Below, piece after piece: positions 11,663 to 19,631 of a DNA stretch of 22,887 nucleotides. The notes under the pieces were generated by a model. It was not told the origin of the DNA. It searched no databases and worked only from the letters and a program-made list of their open reading frames with translations. The stretch is from contig JBCCJA010000059.1 of NCBI GenBank assembly GCA_039045975.1, positions 1 to 22,887 of the forward strand, given 5' to 3'. The DNA comes from JBCCJA01 sp039045975. GTDB taxonomy: Bacteria > Planctomycetota > Planctomycetia > Planctomycetales > Planctomycetaceae. Both the position numbers and the translations under genes were made by a program. Position 1 is the first letter of the stretch. Every line of letters begins with the position of its first letter.

Positions 11663-11713
11663 CGAGGGCCACAACTTCTTCGCGGCCCGACCGAGATCGA
11701 ACGCGGCTCGGGT

Positions 11714-11738
11714 CGTGCCGCGACAACGCGGCGTCACG
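11714..11738 (-). terminator. Possible hairpin terminator after the ABC exporter gene
   Basis: About 55 bases downstream of the ABC exporter stop there is a GC-rich hairpin, GTG-CCGCG / CGCGG...CAC, with an ACAA loop, about nine pairs and a three-base bulge. No T-run follows on the minus strand, so this is at best a weak or Rho-assisted terminator. The rest of the 216-bp gap (11577-11792) holds only the dyad annotated separately. Confidence 0.25.
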
Positions 11739-11792
11739 GCCGGCGGATCACGACGAACGGTCGTCCGCGAAAATACTCGTGGCCGGCAACGA

Positions 11793-13757
11793 TCAGTCGG
11801 CCAGCAGAGAACCGTGGTCGGCGTTTTGCAGCCGCACCATTTCGGCGTAGCGGCCGTCGGCGGCGAGCAGGTCTTCGTGCGCGCCGCTCTCGACGACGAC
11901 GCCCTCTTCGAGCACGACGATGCGGTCGGCGTCGATCACGGTGCTGAGCCGGTGCGCGATCACGAAGCAGGTCCGGCCTCGCATCAGCGTCCGCAGGGCG
12001 TCCTGGATCGCCCGCTCCGATTCCGTGTCGAGGTTACTGGTCGCCTCGTCGAGGATCAGAATTTTCGGGTCGGCGAGGATCGCCCGCGCGATCGCCAGCC
12101 GCTGCCGCTGTCCGCCCGACAGCTTCACGCCTCGCTCGCCGATGACCGTCTCGTAGCCGTCGGCGAGGCCGGCGATGAACGCGTCGGCCGAGGCCGCCTC
12201 GGCGGCCGTTCGGATCTCGTCGTCCGAGGCGTCGGGCCGGGAGTAGGCGATGTTCTGGGCCACCGTGCCGTCGAACAGGAACACGTCTTGTTCGACCGTC
12301 CCGAGCAGGCCGCGGTACGCGGCGACGTCGAACCGCGTCAGGTCGACGCCGTCGAGCAAGACCCGCCCGGCCGTCGGGTCGTACAGCCGCGCGACGAGAT
12401 GACACAGCGTCGACTTCCCCGCCCCGCTGCGTCCGACCAACGCGGCCGTCTCGCCCGCGGCGACGTCGAGGTCGATCTCGCGGAGGACCTCCGGCAGGCC
12501 GTCGCCGTAACGGAACGTCACGCTCTCGAACGTGACCCGGCCGGCGACGTCGCCGGGCCGGAGCGTCACGGCCCCGGCCGGGGCCGGCATCTCGGCCGGC
12601 TCGTCGAGCAGGTCGAGGACGCGGTCGAAGCCCGACAGGCTGTTCTGCAGCTGGGTCGCAGACTGGGCCAGGATCGCGACCGGCTCGAGCAGCATTAGCA
12701 GATACGCGAGGAACATCATCAGGTCACCGAGCGTCAGCCCGCCTTCCAAGACCTGCCAGCCGCCGTAGAGCAGCATGCCGGCCGAGGCGAGCGGCAGGAC
12801 CGTCTCCCACGCCGCCTCGACGACCCGCGACCACCACCAGACGTGCAGCTCCTGCCGGCCCATCAGGTGCTGGGCCTTCATGTTCCGGGTCGTCTCGTTC
12901 CGCTCCCGGGCGAACGAGCGGACGACCCGCATGCCGCCGAACGACTCGGTCGCCTGGGCGTCGACCTCCTCACGGGTGTGCCTGACGGCCCGATACTGCG
13001 GACGGATCCGGGCGACGTACGTCCGGTGCGTCAGGTAGACGACCGGCAGCAGCCCCGTCGCGCCGATCAGCAGACGCCAATCGACGAACGCGAGCACGAC
13101 GAGCGAGCCGAACAGCTGCACGACCGCCCGCCACGGGTTGTAGATCAGCCCGAAGACGAGGTCGCCGACCGACCCGGCGTCGTTCCGTAGGATCGACGCG
13201 ATCCCGCCCGACTTGAGTTCGTCGACCCGCCCGAGCGGCAGCCGCACGGCGTGCTCGAAGACGGTCTTGCGGAGGCTCATTTGAATCCGCTTGACCGCCC
13301 GCGTCGCCTGCCAGCGGCCCGAGACGTGAATCGCGACCCGCACGACCGACAGCACGATCACGACGCCGACGATGGCGAGCAGTAACGCGAACGGACCGGC
13401 GTCGTCACCGGCGATGCCCGCCCACCAGCCTCCCAGAGGGGCCGGCAGGGGGCGGTCGCCGAGGACGGAATCGATCACCAGCTTCGTCGCCGCCGGCGGG
13501 ACGAGCGCCAGCAGCGTCGCGACCGTCAGAGTCGCCAACGAGAACGCGACAGCGGCGCGGTGGGGCCCTAAGAGCCCGACGAACCGCCGCAGAAGTTGCC
13601 ACGGCGAACGGGTCCGAGCACGGCGCCTGTCCCCGACATGGCGCGAATCGGCGTAACGGCCCGCATCGCGACGGCCGCCCGTGTCTGACTCGCCGCCGAA
13701 GAGGCGTTCGCGATACTCGTGAAACCGATCGCGGCTCGGACGGGTGATGCGGGGCAT
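11793..13757 (-). CDS. ABC exporter, fused TM domain and ATPase (MsbA/multidrug type)
   Basis: 654 residues, the usual half-transporter length plus a hydrophilic Arg-rich N-terminal extension of about 50 residues. Six TM segments are predicted at about 67-90, 122-145, 207-226, 228-247, 315-335 and 343-365. The nucleotide-binding domain has Walker A GRSGAGKST (442-450), a Q-loop near Q490, signature LSGGQRQRLAIARA (546-559), Walker B ILILDEATSNLD (566-577) and H-loop AHRLST (H602). It should act as a dimer in the inner membrane exporting lipid, glycolipid or drug substrates; the substrate cannot be told from sequence. It is the first gene of the minus-strand block, and the 216-bp gap to the giant gene argues for separate transcription. 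The upstream region is shared with the divergent AAA+ gene. The start (ATG 13757) has no clear Shine-Dalgarno. Confidence 0.96.
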   Translation of the reverse strand: MPRITRPSRDRFHEYRERLFGGESDTGGRRDAGRYADSRHVGDRRRARTRSPWQLLRRFVGLLGPHRAAVAFSLATLTVATLLALVPPAATKLVIDSVLGDRPLPAPLGGWWAGIAGDDAGPFALLLAIVGVVIVLSVVRVAIHVSGRWQATRAVKRIQMSLRKTVFEHAVRLPLGRVDELKSGGIASILRNDAGSVGDLVFGLIYNPWRAVVQLFGSLVVLAFVDWRLLIGATGLLPVVYLTHRTYVARIRPQYRAVRHTREEVDAQATESFGGMRVVRSFARERNETTRNMKAQHLMGRQELHVWWWSRVVEAAWETVLPLASAGMLLYGGWQVLEGGLTLGDLMMFLAYLLMLLEPVAILAQSATQLQNSLSGFDRVLDLLDEPAEMPAPAGAVTLRPGDVAGRVTFESVTFRYGDGLPEVLREIDLDVAAGETAALVGRSGAGKSTLCHLVARLYDPTAGRVLLDGVDLTRFDVAAYRGLLGTVEQDVFLFDGTVAQNIAYSRPDASDDEIRTAAEAASADAFIAGLADGYETVIGERGVKLSGGQRQRLAIARAILADPKILILDEATSNLDTESERAIQDALRTLMRGRTCFVIAHRLSTVIDADRIVVLEEGVVVESGAHEDLLAADGRYAEMVRLQNADHGSLLAD

Positions 13758-13783
13758 AAATTCGATCTGACGATGGGTGTGGG

Positions 13784-13789
13784 ATTGTA
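13784..13789 (-). promoter_or_regulatory. Candidate -10 box for the ABC exporter gene
   Basis: On the minus strand TACAAT lies 26 bases upstream of the exporter ATG, giving a 5' leader of roughly 20 bases if used as a sigma-70 -10 element. No good -35 hexamer is seen 16-18 bases upstream, so support is weak. The rest of the 230-bp divergent region 13758-13987 shows no other convincing signal; a promoter for the plus-strand AAA+ gene must lie there but was not recognised. Confidence 0.3.
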
Positions 13790-13987
13790 GCCCGAGCGGT
13801 CACGCGAGGTTTCCCACGCCGTTCCATCGGACGCGGGATCGCGAGCCGCATCGGGCCGCCGGTCACTCGGTTCTCTCAAGGTCGATCGCGAAGGTTCGGG
13901 CTGTCGCTCGGGCCTCACCGCCGCTTGATCCCGACAAGGCTGCGACGAAGATTGCGTCGTCGGAATCCCCAACCCGCTGGCACCGCC

Positions 13988-14926
13988 GTGCACGAAACCC
14001 GCGACATCGAAGGCGTCACGCTCCACCTGGCGCCGCCCGACACCTCGGCCGGCGAGTGGATCGGGCAGGGCGAAGTTCTCAAACAGGTGCTCGCCTGCTG
14101 GCTGACGGTCGACGAGACCGACACGCCGCTCACGCCGCGTCTCGTCGGCCCGCCAGGCATCGGCAAGACGACCCTCGGCATCGCCGCCGCGAAGGCCCGC
14201 GGGCAGGACCTCTACATCTACCAGTGCACCGCCGACACACGGCCGGAAGACCTGCTCGTCCTGCCCGTCCTCGCCGAGGACGGCAACATCAAATACCACG
14301 CCTCGCCGCTGGTGAGCGCGATGCTGACCGGCGGCGTCTGCCTGCTCGACGAGGGCAACCGCATGTCGGAGAAGAGCTGGGCCGGCCTCGCCCCGCTGCT
14401 CGACCACCGTCGGTACGTCGAATCGATCGTCGCCGGCGTGACGGTCCACGCCCACCCGGAGTTCCGCTGCCTCGTCTCGATGAACTCCGACGAGAGCACC
14501 TTCGCGATCCCGGACTACATCCTCTCGCGGCTGCAGCCGGCCCTCGCGTTGGAGCACCCCGGCCGCGACGAAGAGCTCGCGATCCTCAAATACCACCTGC
14601 CGTTCGCGGAGGACGACCTGCTGAACCTCACCGTCGAGTTCCTGCAGTCGGCCCACGACCTGAAGCTCGATTTTTCGACCCGCGACGGGCTGAACGTGCT
14701 GCGGTACGCGATCAAGATGCTCGCGGCCGAGCCCGGGCACCCGGCCGGCAAAGACGGCCGCTGGCGGTTGGCTCTTGAGCAGTGCCTCGGCGAAGAAGCG
14801 CTCGACCTGGAGACGCTCGCGGAAAAACGCCGGCAGTCGCTCGGCGGCGACGTCCCGCCGATGGGCCTCGGCGACTTCTTCTTCGACTCGGGCGACCCGC
14901 TGCACCCCGACCGGGACGACGACTGA
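13988..14926 (+). CDS. MoxR/dynein-type AAA+ ATPase of a two-gene cassette
   Basis: 312 residues from GTG 13988; an in-frame TTG at 13925 would add 21 Arg-rich residues with no domain support. Neither start has a good Shine-Dalgarno, so the start is uncertain. Walker A is GPPGIGKTT (54-62). Walker B is GGVCLLDEGNRM (115-126), with the MoxR-like acidic/asparagine pattern. Sensor 1 is FRCLVSMNSDES (159-170), followed by IPDYILSRLQPAL with a candidate arginine finger, then a helical lid. This is the AAA_5/MoxR-like group, which remodels partner proteins and is typically paired with VWA or DUF-type partners. It is followed directly by the next gene: TGA 14924-14926, ATG 14927, so coupling is very likely. 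It is distinct from the MoxR at the left edge, with different lengths and motif spellings. Confidence 0.9.
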   Translation: MHETRDIEGVTLHLAPPDTSAGEWIGQGEVLKQVLACWLTVDETDTPLTPRLVGPPGIGKTTLGIAAAKARGQDLYIYQCTADTRPEDLLVLPVLAEDGNIKYHASPLVSAMLTGGVCLLDEGNRMSEKSWAGLAPLLDHRRYVESIVAGVTVHAHPEFRCLVSMNSDESTFAIPDYILSRLQPALALEHPGRDEELAILKYHLPFAEDDLLNLTVEFLQSAHDLKLDFSTRDGLNVLRYAIKMLAAEPGHPAGKDGRWRLALEQCLGEEALDLETLAEKRRQSLGGDVPPMGLGDFFFDSGDPLHPDRDDD

Positions 14927-16843
14927 ATGGGGCTGTCGTCGCTCGACCGCCGCGGCGTATTCGCGCTCTCCGAGAACGTCGGCGTCCTGCCCGTCGTGCA
15001 CGGCAGCGGTGATTTCGCGTTCGAAGTCCGGCGGCTGCTGCTGACCGGCGCGATCGACCGCCTCGCCGTGCCGCTGCCGCCTTCGTTCCGCGACGCGGTG
15101 CTTGCGGCCGTCGGACGCCTGCCGGCGGTGTCGGCCGTCGTGCAGCGGGCGCTGACGTCGTACGGCGGGGAGTGGTCACCGGACGACGACTCCGACGATG
15201 ACGATCCTGACGCGGCCGGCGTCAGCTACGTCCCGATCGACCCCTGCCAGCCGGTCGTCGCCGCGATCCGCGGAGCCCTGCAGCAACGCCTGCCGGTCGA
15301 GTTCGTCGACCTGGAGACGAACCGCTACGTCCCCTTCGCCGCCGGGCAGCCCGACCCGTACGCATTGAAGTCGGTCCGCCTCGACCGCTTCGCCGCCGCG
15401 AGCGTCCCCGGCAACGGCACGCCGCCCGCCGGCCAGCGGGCCGAGCGGATCAAGCAGATGGCGACCCGCCTCCGCGCGCTCGACGCCGCCGGCGGCCGCA
15501 CGCTGATGGTCTGCGCGATGGACGACTGGCCCTGGCTGCGTGAGGCCTACCGGCACGAGGCAACGCCCGGCGTCGAAGACGACGACGTCGACGAGGCCGA
15601 GACGTTCGCCGTCGCCGGGCCGACGCTGATGTTCCTCCTCGGCGAGCTGCCCTTCGTCACCGGGCTGTACGAGTCGGCCCGCGAGACGCTCGACCCCGAC
15701 GAGCACCTCTCGGTCGACGGGATCAAGGAACTGCTGCTCGCCGCCCGCGACGCCTACAAAGCCGACTTCCGGCACCGCTCGCGGAAGATCTCGCCGAAAC
15801 TGCTCGGTGTCTATCTGCAGTACGTCCGCAACCTGACGCTGGTCGAACGCCGGCTGACGCCCGACTTGTACACGCTCGTCGTCGCGGCCCGGCAGATCTT
15901 CGGGGACGCATTCGCCCGGCACCTGGCGGAGACGGCCCGCGGCTATGCGTACGCCGACCGGCCGACCGACCTTGATGTCGCCCGCATGGGCATCGACAAG
16001 ATCGCCCTGCCCTCACCGGGGCTCGAAGAGGGCGAAGTGTTCGACGCCGTCAGCCGGCTGCCCGGGCCGCCGGTCGTGTGGCGGTCGACCGACCTCGCCC
16101 GCGACCCCGATCAACGCGACGAACGCGAATTTCGGCACCGCTGGAACCCGTTTTATCAGTGCTCCTGGCCGCCCGAAGACGACGCCGTCGAGAACCTCCG
16201 CACGACCGTGAAGGACCTCGCGCTGGAGATCATGGGCTCCGAAATGGCCCGCAGTGAAAAGTTCACGACGTCGCTCCGCGACGGGCTCGACATCCGCGAG
16301 ACGCTGCGGAACCGGCACACGGGCGACCTCTACGTGAAGGTCGTTCCGCCCGCGACCGGGACGCTCGACTGCGTCGTGATGCTCTTCGACGCCCCGGCCG
16401 ACCCGCGGCGTTACCCGTGGCGAACGACGTGGCAGGCGGAGCATCAGAACGAGTCGACGATCGCGTTCTTCGCGACGCACTTCGGCGACGACCTGATCGG
16501 CCCCGGCGTCGCGCGAGCGACATACGGCGGCGTGCTGTTCGTGTTCCCGCCCCGTCCGCTGACGGAAATCTGGTCCGACCCGCGGCTCGACGTCTGCGAC
16601 ACGCTCGAGGAACGCCTCGTCATGGCGGCGTGCCTGCACGCCGAACAAAAGCACGTCGCGCTACTCGCCGACGCCCCGCCAGGGCGGGCGTTCCAGACGA
16701 TCGCGCGGAAGCACAAGAAACAGCTCGTACACGTCCCGCTCGGCCGGCTCGGTCAGGATCAGGTCGACCGCCTGCGGACGTTCCACGTCCTCAACGGGCG
16801 GCAGGTCCGTAGCTACGCGGCCCACTTCATCCGCCGGCCGTGA
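14927..16843 (+). CDS. Large partner of the AAA+ ATPase; unknown, possibly distant DUF5682/TraB-like
   Basis: 638 residues, no family recognised with certainty. The N-terminus (18-75) reads GVLPVVHGSGDFAFEVRRLL then IDRLAVPLPPSFRDAVL. After an Asp-rich linker (85-95) comes YVPIDPCQPVVAAIRGAL...LPVEFVDLE (101-130), and later RTLMVCAMDDWPWL (191-204). Order and spacing resemble the DUF5682 (TraB/ChaN-like) proteins that accompany MoxR ATPases, in which a motif of the type PhaEFSPEW...vPvrFiDLP is followed by a VVCGAxH strand. Here the usual second histidine is replaced by DDW, so catalysis may be lost. Residues 260-345 are helical. The C-terminal 200 residues hold TSLRDGLDIRETLR and TYGGVLFVFPPRP, not assigned. 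No signal peptide or TM, so probably cytoplasmic. The start abuts the AAA+ stop. Confidence 0.88.
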   Translation: MGLSSLDRRGVFALSENVGVLPVVHGSGDFAFEVRRLLLTGAIDRLAVPLPPSFRDAVLAAVGRLPAVSAVVQRALTSYGGEWSPDDDSDDDDPDAAGVSYVPIDPCQPVVAAIRGALQQRLPVEFVDLETNRYVPFAAGQPDPYALKSVRLDRFAAASVPGNGTPPAGQRAERIKQMATRLRALDAAGGRTLMVCAMDDWPWLREAYRHEATPGVEDDDVDEAETFAVAGPTLMFLLGELPFVTGLYESARETLDPDEHLSVDGIKELLLAARDAYKADFRHRSRKISPKLLGVYLQYVRNLTLVERRLTPDLYTLVVAARQIFGDAFARHLAETARGYAYADRPTDLDVARMGIDKIALPSPGLEEGEVFDAVSRLPGPPVVWRSTDLARDPDQRDEREFRHRWNPFYQCSWPPEDDAVENLRTTVKDLALEIMGSEMARSEKFTTSLRDGLDIRETLRNRHTGDLYVKVVPPATGTLDCVVMLFDAPADPRRYPWRTTWQAEHQNESTIAFFATHFGDDLIGPGVARATYGGVLFVFPPRPLTEIWSDPRLDVCDTLEERLVMAACLHAEQKHVALLADAPPGRAFQTIARKHKKQLVHVPLGRLGQDQVDRLRTFHVLNGRQVRSYAAHFIRRP

Positions 16844-16854
16844 GTCGCCACGCA

Positions 16855-16995
16855 TGGCCCGACCTCATGGTCGGGTGCCGCAGGCACAGGATGACTTGGA
16901 TTACGGTGTGCCCGACAGACGGGACGCGGCTCGTGAATCGGGCCTCGATTCGAAGTCATCTTGTCGCTGCGCGACCCGACCAGGAGGTCGGGCCA
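16855..16995. repeat. 141-bp inverted-repeat element with paired hairpins (REP/MITE-like)
   Basis: The 45-bp left arm (16855-16899) and the reverse complement of the right arm (16951-16995) match at 38 of 45 positions. Each arm holds a 7-bp hairpin CCCGACC/GGTCGGG with a four-base loop (16858-16875; 16975-16992) and next to it a 4-bp hairpin with a three-base loop: TGCC/GGCA at 16876-16886 and TCGC/GCGA at 16964-16974. Four of the seven differences between arms fall in this second hairpin and preserve pairing. The spacer has two more small hairpins (CCCG/CGGG at 16911-16923, GAATCG/CGATTC at 16935-16951). It fills the gap between convergent genes, a usual site for REP/BIME elements, and may also act as a bidirectional terminator. 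No target-site duplication is obvious. Confidence 0.75.
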
Positions 16996-17038
16996 GATTG
17001 AAGCCCAGTTTCGACCCGTACGACCGCGACCGACGGCC

Positions 17039-17479
17039 TCATCCACACGCCGCGATCGCGTCGGCGATCCAGTCGGGGATGGTGATCGTCGGACGCGCGG
17101 GATCGACCCAAGCGTATTCGTCGTGCTCCCGGCTGAGCGTCACGTCGCCGTCAGCGACCTCCGCCGCGTGGCCGATGACGACGAACTGAAAATCGGGCCG
17201 CGGCATGAAGTCCCACGCCGCCCGCGCGGACGCGGACAGGAGACGTAATCCGGTCTCTTCCCGGACCTCCCGCCGCAGGCCGTCGAAGACCGCTTCCCCC
17301 GGCTCGATCCGGCCGCCCGGCAGGTCCCACTGGCCGCCGGAGATCTCTTTGTCGGCCCGCTTGAGCAGCAGCACGCGGCCGGTGCGTCGGATGATCGCCT
17401 TCGCGGCGACGGCCTGTTCGATCTCGATCGTCGCGTTGCGGGACGCCCCGATGCCCGCGGGCGTTTTTGTCGCGACCAT
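17039..17479 (-). CDS. Nudix hydrolase
   Basis: 146 residues from ATG 17479. A complete Nudix box GX5EX7REUXEEXGU runs from G56 to L78, containing GRIEPGE...RREVREETGL. It binds the divalent metal used to hydrolyse nucleoside-diphosphate-linked substrates. The upstream LLLKRADKEISGGQWDLPGG is typical of the MutT/ADP-ribose-like group, but the substrate cannot be assigned. In-frame ATGs at 17539 and 17527 would add 20 or 16 residues, but would overlap the start of the divergent FMN-reductase gene (ATG 17526). The start at 17479 leaves a 46-bp divergent gap and is preferred, though without a clear Shine-Dalgarno. The gene ends just beyond the inverted-repeat element and converges on the AAA+ cassette. 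Confidence 0.93.
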   Translation of the reverse strand: MVATKTPAGIGASRNATIEIEQAVAAKAIIRRTGRVLLLKRADKEISGGQWDLPGGRIEPGEAVFDGLRREVREETGLRLLSASARAAWDFMPRPDFQFVVIGHAAEVADGDVTLSREHDEYAWVDPARPTITIPDWIADAIAACG

Positions 17480-17525
17480 CTGCCCGTCGTCCGAGCGTAC
17501 CGCCCCGCCGACCCCGTCCCGTGCC

Positions 17526-18113
17526 ATGTCTCGTCTCATCCCCGTGCTCTACGGCAGTGTCCGCGGCCACCGTCAGGGCGACCGCGTCGCGAAGTTTCTC
17601 GTCGATCGCATCGCGGCCCGCGGCGACCGTCCGACGTTCGTCGACCCGGCCGAATACCCGCTCCCGCTGCTCGACAAGATGGCGAAGGAGTACGCGTCCG
17701 TCGACGCCATGCCCGACGCGATGGGCCGGCTGCACGGGCTGTTCGAGCAGGCCGACGCGTATGTCGTCTGCACGGCCGAGTACAACCACGCCCCGCCGCC
17801 GGCGTTGCTGAACATGCTCAGCACGTTCCAGACCGAGTTCTATTGGAAGCCGTCGGCGATCGCGTGCTATTCGGTCGGCTCGTTCGGCGGCGTCCGGGCG
17901 GCGATGACGTTGCGGTGCACTCTCCCCGAACTCGGCATGTCGAGCATCCCGTCGATCCTGCCGTTCCCGAACATGAACGACCTGCTCGACGTGGCGGGCA
18001 AACCCGCGGGCGACGCCGATCGGCTGCACAAACGGACCGATAAATTCCTCGACGAACTGAACTGGTACTCCGACGCCCTCGCCGCGAAACGCGAAGAGGG
18101 CATCCCCGGCTGA
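17526..18113 (+). CDS. NADPH-dependent FMN reductase family protein
   Basis: 195 residues with a flavodoxin-like fold. The phosphate-binding loop is YGSVRGHRQGDRVAKF (9-24), and the second flavin-binding segment is TAEYNHAPPPALLNMLS (83-99), the signature of the FMN_red family (ChrR/SsuE/azoreductase relatives). GSFGGVRAA (118-126) is the third conserved loop. It likely reduces quinones, azo compounds, metal ions or free flavin using NAD(P)H in the cytoplasm; the substrate is not known. The frame extends open to 17205, but that part is antisense to the Nudix gene and has no family similarity, so ATG 17526 is chosen. It is divergent from the Nudix gene and is followed 70 bp later by the glycosyltransferase. 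Confidence 0.94.
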   Translation: MSRLIPVLYGSVRGHRQGDRVAKFLVDRIAARGDRPTFVDPAEYPLPLLDKMAKEYASVDAMPDAMGRLHGLFEQADAYVVCTAEYNHAPPPALLNMLSTFQTEFYWKPSAIACYSVGSFGGVRAAMTLRCTLPELGMSSIPSILPFPNMNDLLDVAGKPAGDADRLHKRTDKFLDELNWYSDALAAKREEGIPG

Positions 18114-18115
18114 GC

Positions 18116-18132
18116 GACCGGCGTTGCCGGTC
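18116..18132 (+). terminator. Small hairpin after the FMN reductase gene
   Basis: GACCGG-CGTTG-CCGGTC forms a 6-bp stem with a five-base loop starting two bases after the stop codon. No T-run follows, so it may be an mRNA 3'-end stabiliser or weak attenuator between this gene and the glycosyltransferase rather than a full terminator. Confidence 0.3.
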
Positions 18133-18183
18133 TCCGCCGCGACGACCTACCGTCCGCCCGAAACCCTTCGAGGCGGACCTGTC

Positions 18184-19128
18184 ATGGCGATCTGGCGACC
18201 GCGGGCGATCCCGCTGCTGAGCTTCGAACACCACGCCCCGCGGCCCGCGGACCTGCCGTCGCCCGTCCCGTCCCCGGCGGACGGCCCGTCGATCTCGCTC
18301 GTGACGCCGAGCTTCAATCAGGCGGAATACCTGGCCGCGACGATCGAATCGATCCTCTCGCAGGAGTACCCGCGGCTCGAGTACGTCGTCCGCGACGGCG
18401 GCTCGACCGACGGGACGGCGGCCGTCCTCGATCGCTATCGCGACCGCCTCGACGGCTGTTACTCCGGCCCCGACGGGGGGCAGGCCGACGCGATCGCGAC
18501 CGGCTTCGCGGAGACGAGCGGCGAAGTGATGGGCTGGCTCAATTCGGACGACCTGCTCACGCCGGGGGCCCTCGCCACCGTCGGCCGCTTTTTCAGAGAC
18601 CACCCGGAGGTCGACGTCGTTTACGGCTGCCGGATCATGATCGACGCGGCCGGTCGCGAGGTCGGCCGCTGGGCCCTCCCGCCGCACGACGGCGGGGCGC
18701 TCAAATGGCTCGACTACGTGCCGCAGGAGACGCTGTTCTGGCGGCGGTCGCTGTACGACGCGGTCGGCGGCATCGACCCGTCGAAACAGTTCGCGCTCGA
18801 CTGGGATCTGCTACTGCGGTTCCTCGACGCGGGCGCGACGTTCCGGCGGCTTCCCAGATTCCAGGGCCTGTTCCGCGTCCACGAGGCCCAGAAGACGTCG
18901 GCTCAGGGCGAGACGGTCGGGCGGCCCGAGATCGCGGCGTTGCGTCAGCAATATCTCGGCTTCGTCCCGTCCCGCGGCCGCGTCGCGTTGCGGATGGCCG
19001 GCTACTTGGCCCGTCATCTGACCTATCACGCCGCGATGCGGGCCGGCCTATGGCCGCCCGCCGCGGATGCTGTGTCATCATCGGGCATCGACGCATCACC
19101 GGCCCGACCCGCACGCCGGGCCGCGTAG
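18184..19128 (+). CDS. Family 2 glycosyltransferase (GT-A fold)
   Basis: 314 residues from ATG 18184; the frame opens at TTG 18124, but the extra 20 residues have no family support. A GAGGCGGA stretch about 7-14 bases upstream is a weak Shine-Dalgarno. GT2 hallmarks: SLVTPSFNQAEYLAATIESILSQ (38-60), VRDGGSTDGT (69-78), SGPDGGQADAIATGF (94-108), the metal/nucleotide-binding WLNSDD (118-123), and a C-terminal ALDWDLLLRFL acceptor segment (204-214). It should transfer a sugar from a nucleotide-sugar to a cell-envelope or exopolysaccharide acceptor. The last 60 residues form an Arg/Ala-rich helical tail with no clear TM segment. It is probably co-transcribed with the FMN reductase, though the two share no pathway. 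It ends three bases before the convergent thioredoxin gene. Confidence 0.94.
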   Translation: MAIWRPRAIPLLSFEHHAPRPADLPSPVPSPADGPSISLVTPSFNQAEYLAATIESILSQEYPRLEYVVRDGGSTDGTAAVLDRYRDRLDGCYSGPDGGQADAIATGFAETSGEVMGWLNSDDLLTPGALATVGRFFRDHPEVDVVYGCRIMIDAAGREVGRWALPPHDGGALKWLDYVPQETLFWRRSLYDAVGGIDPSKQFALDWDLLLRFLDAGATFRRLPRFQGLFRVHEAQKTSAQGETVGRPEIAALRQQYLGFVPSRGRVALRMAGYLARHLTYHAAMRAGLWPPAADAVSSSGIDASPARPARRAA

Positions 19129-19131
19129 GCG

Positions 19132-19596
19132 TCACCGCAAGACGGGGATGTCGGCGTCCGCGACCTGCTCTTCGTGCGGACAGCTCTGTCCCAACTCGGC
19201 CCGCAAAGCCTCGGCGTTTTTGAAGCCGCGGACGTGGCTGACGAGGTCGCCCTCGGGCGAGAAAATGAGCGTCGTCGGGAAAGCCGTTACGCCGAGGTCT
19301 TTGATCAGTTCGGCGTGCTCGTCGGCGTCGATGATGAGCGGCACGAAGCAGTCGGCGACGTGCCTCGCGACCGATTCGTCGCGATACGTTTCGCGGAGCA
19401 TCTTTTTGCAGAAGCCGCACCACTCTGCGGTAAACATCACGACGATCGGTTTACCCGTCGACCGCGACTCGCTGACGGCTTCGAACGCGTCGGTCCGCCA
19501 GCGGACGGGGCCGTCGATCCCGTGAGGCCCGGCCGAGGCACCGACGGCAAGCCCGGCGACGGCGATCAGAGCGACGACTAGACGACGGACGGTCAT
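19132..19596 (-). CDS. Exported thioredoxin-like protein (WCGFC)
   Basis: 154 residues. Signal peptide MTVRRLVVALIAVAGLAVGA ends with probable cleavage after ASA at residue 22. The thioredoxin fold has FTAEWCGFCKKM (55-66) with the redox pair C60/C63 and the cis-proline loop TAFPTTLIF (104-112). The motif and length fit the thioredoxin_7/DUF255-like exported group, which acts in periplasmic disulfide reduction or repair. Two further cysteines (C83, C139) lie outside the active site. ATG 19596 is preceded by GGAG about 8 bases upstream, an adequate ribosome site. It lies downstream of the DUF547 gene on the same strand, separated by 170 bp that contain several hairpins. A link to the Cys-rich membrane protein elsewhere in the window is speculative. 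Confidence 0.94.
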   Translation of the reverse strand: MTVRRLVVALIAVAGLAVGASAGPHGIDGPVRWRTDAFEAVSESRSTGKPIVVMFTAEWCGFCKKMLRETYRDESVARHVADCFVPLIIDADEHAELIKDLGVTAFPTTLIFSPEGDLVSHVRGFKNAEALRAELGQSCPHEEQVADADIPVLR

Positions 19597-19631
19597 GGCG
19601 GGTCTCCGGCGGGACGTGACGCGGCTGTCAG

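Noticed and set aside
11577..11726. 50-residue N-terminal extension of the giant protein
   Set aside because: It is Arg-rich, has no domain support and would place the signal peptide inside the protein; ATG 11576 gives a normal signal peptide.
13568..15001. 477-residue minus-strand open frame
   Set aside because: It is an antisense shadow of the AAA+ gene and the exporter N-terminus; composition is Arg/Val/Gly-biased with no motifs.
17205..17525. 107-residue N-terminal extension of the FMN reductase frame
   Set aside because: It is antisense to the Nudix coding region and the FMN_red family starts at the YGSVRG strand just after ATG 17526.
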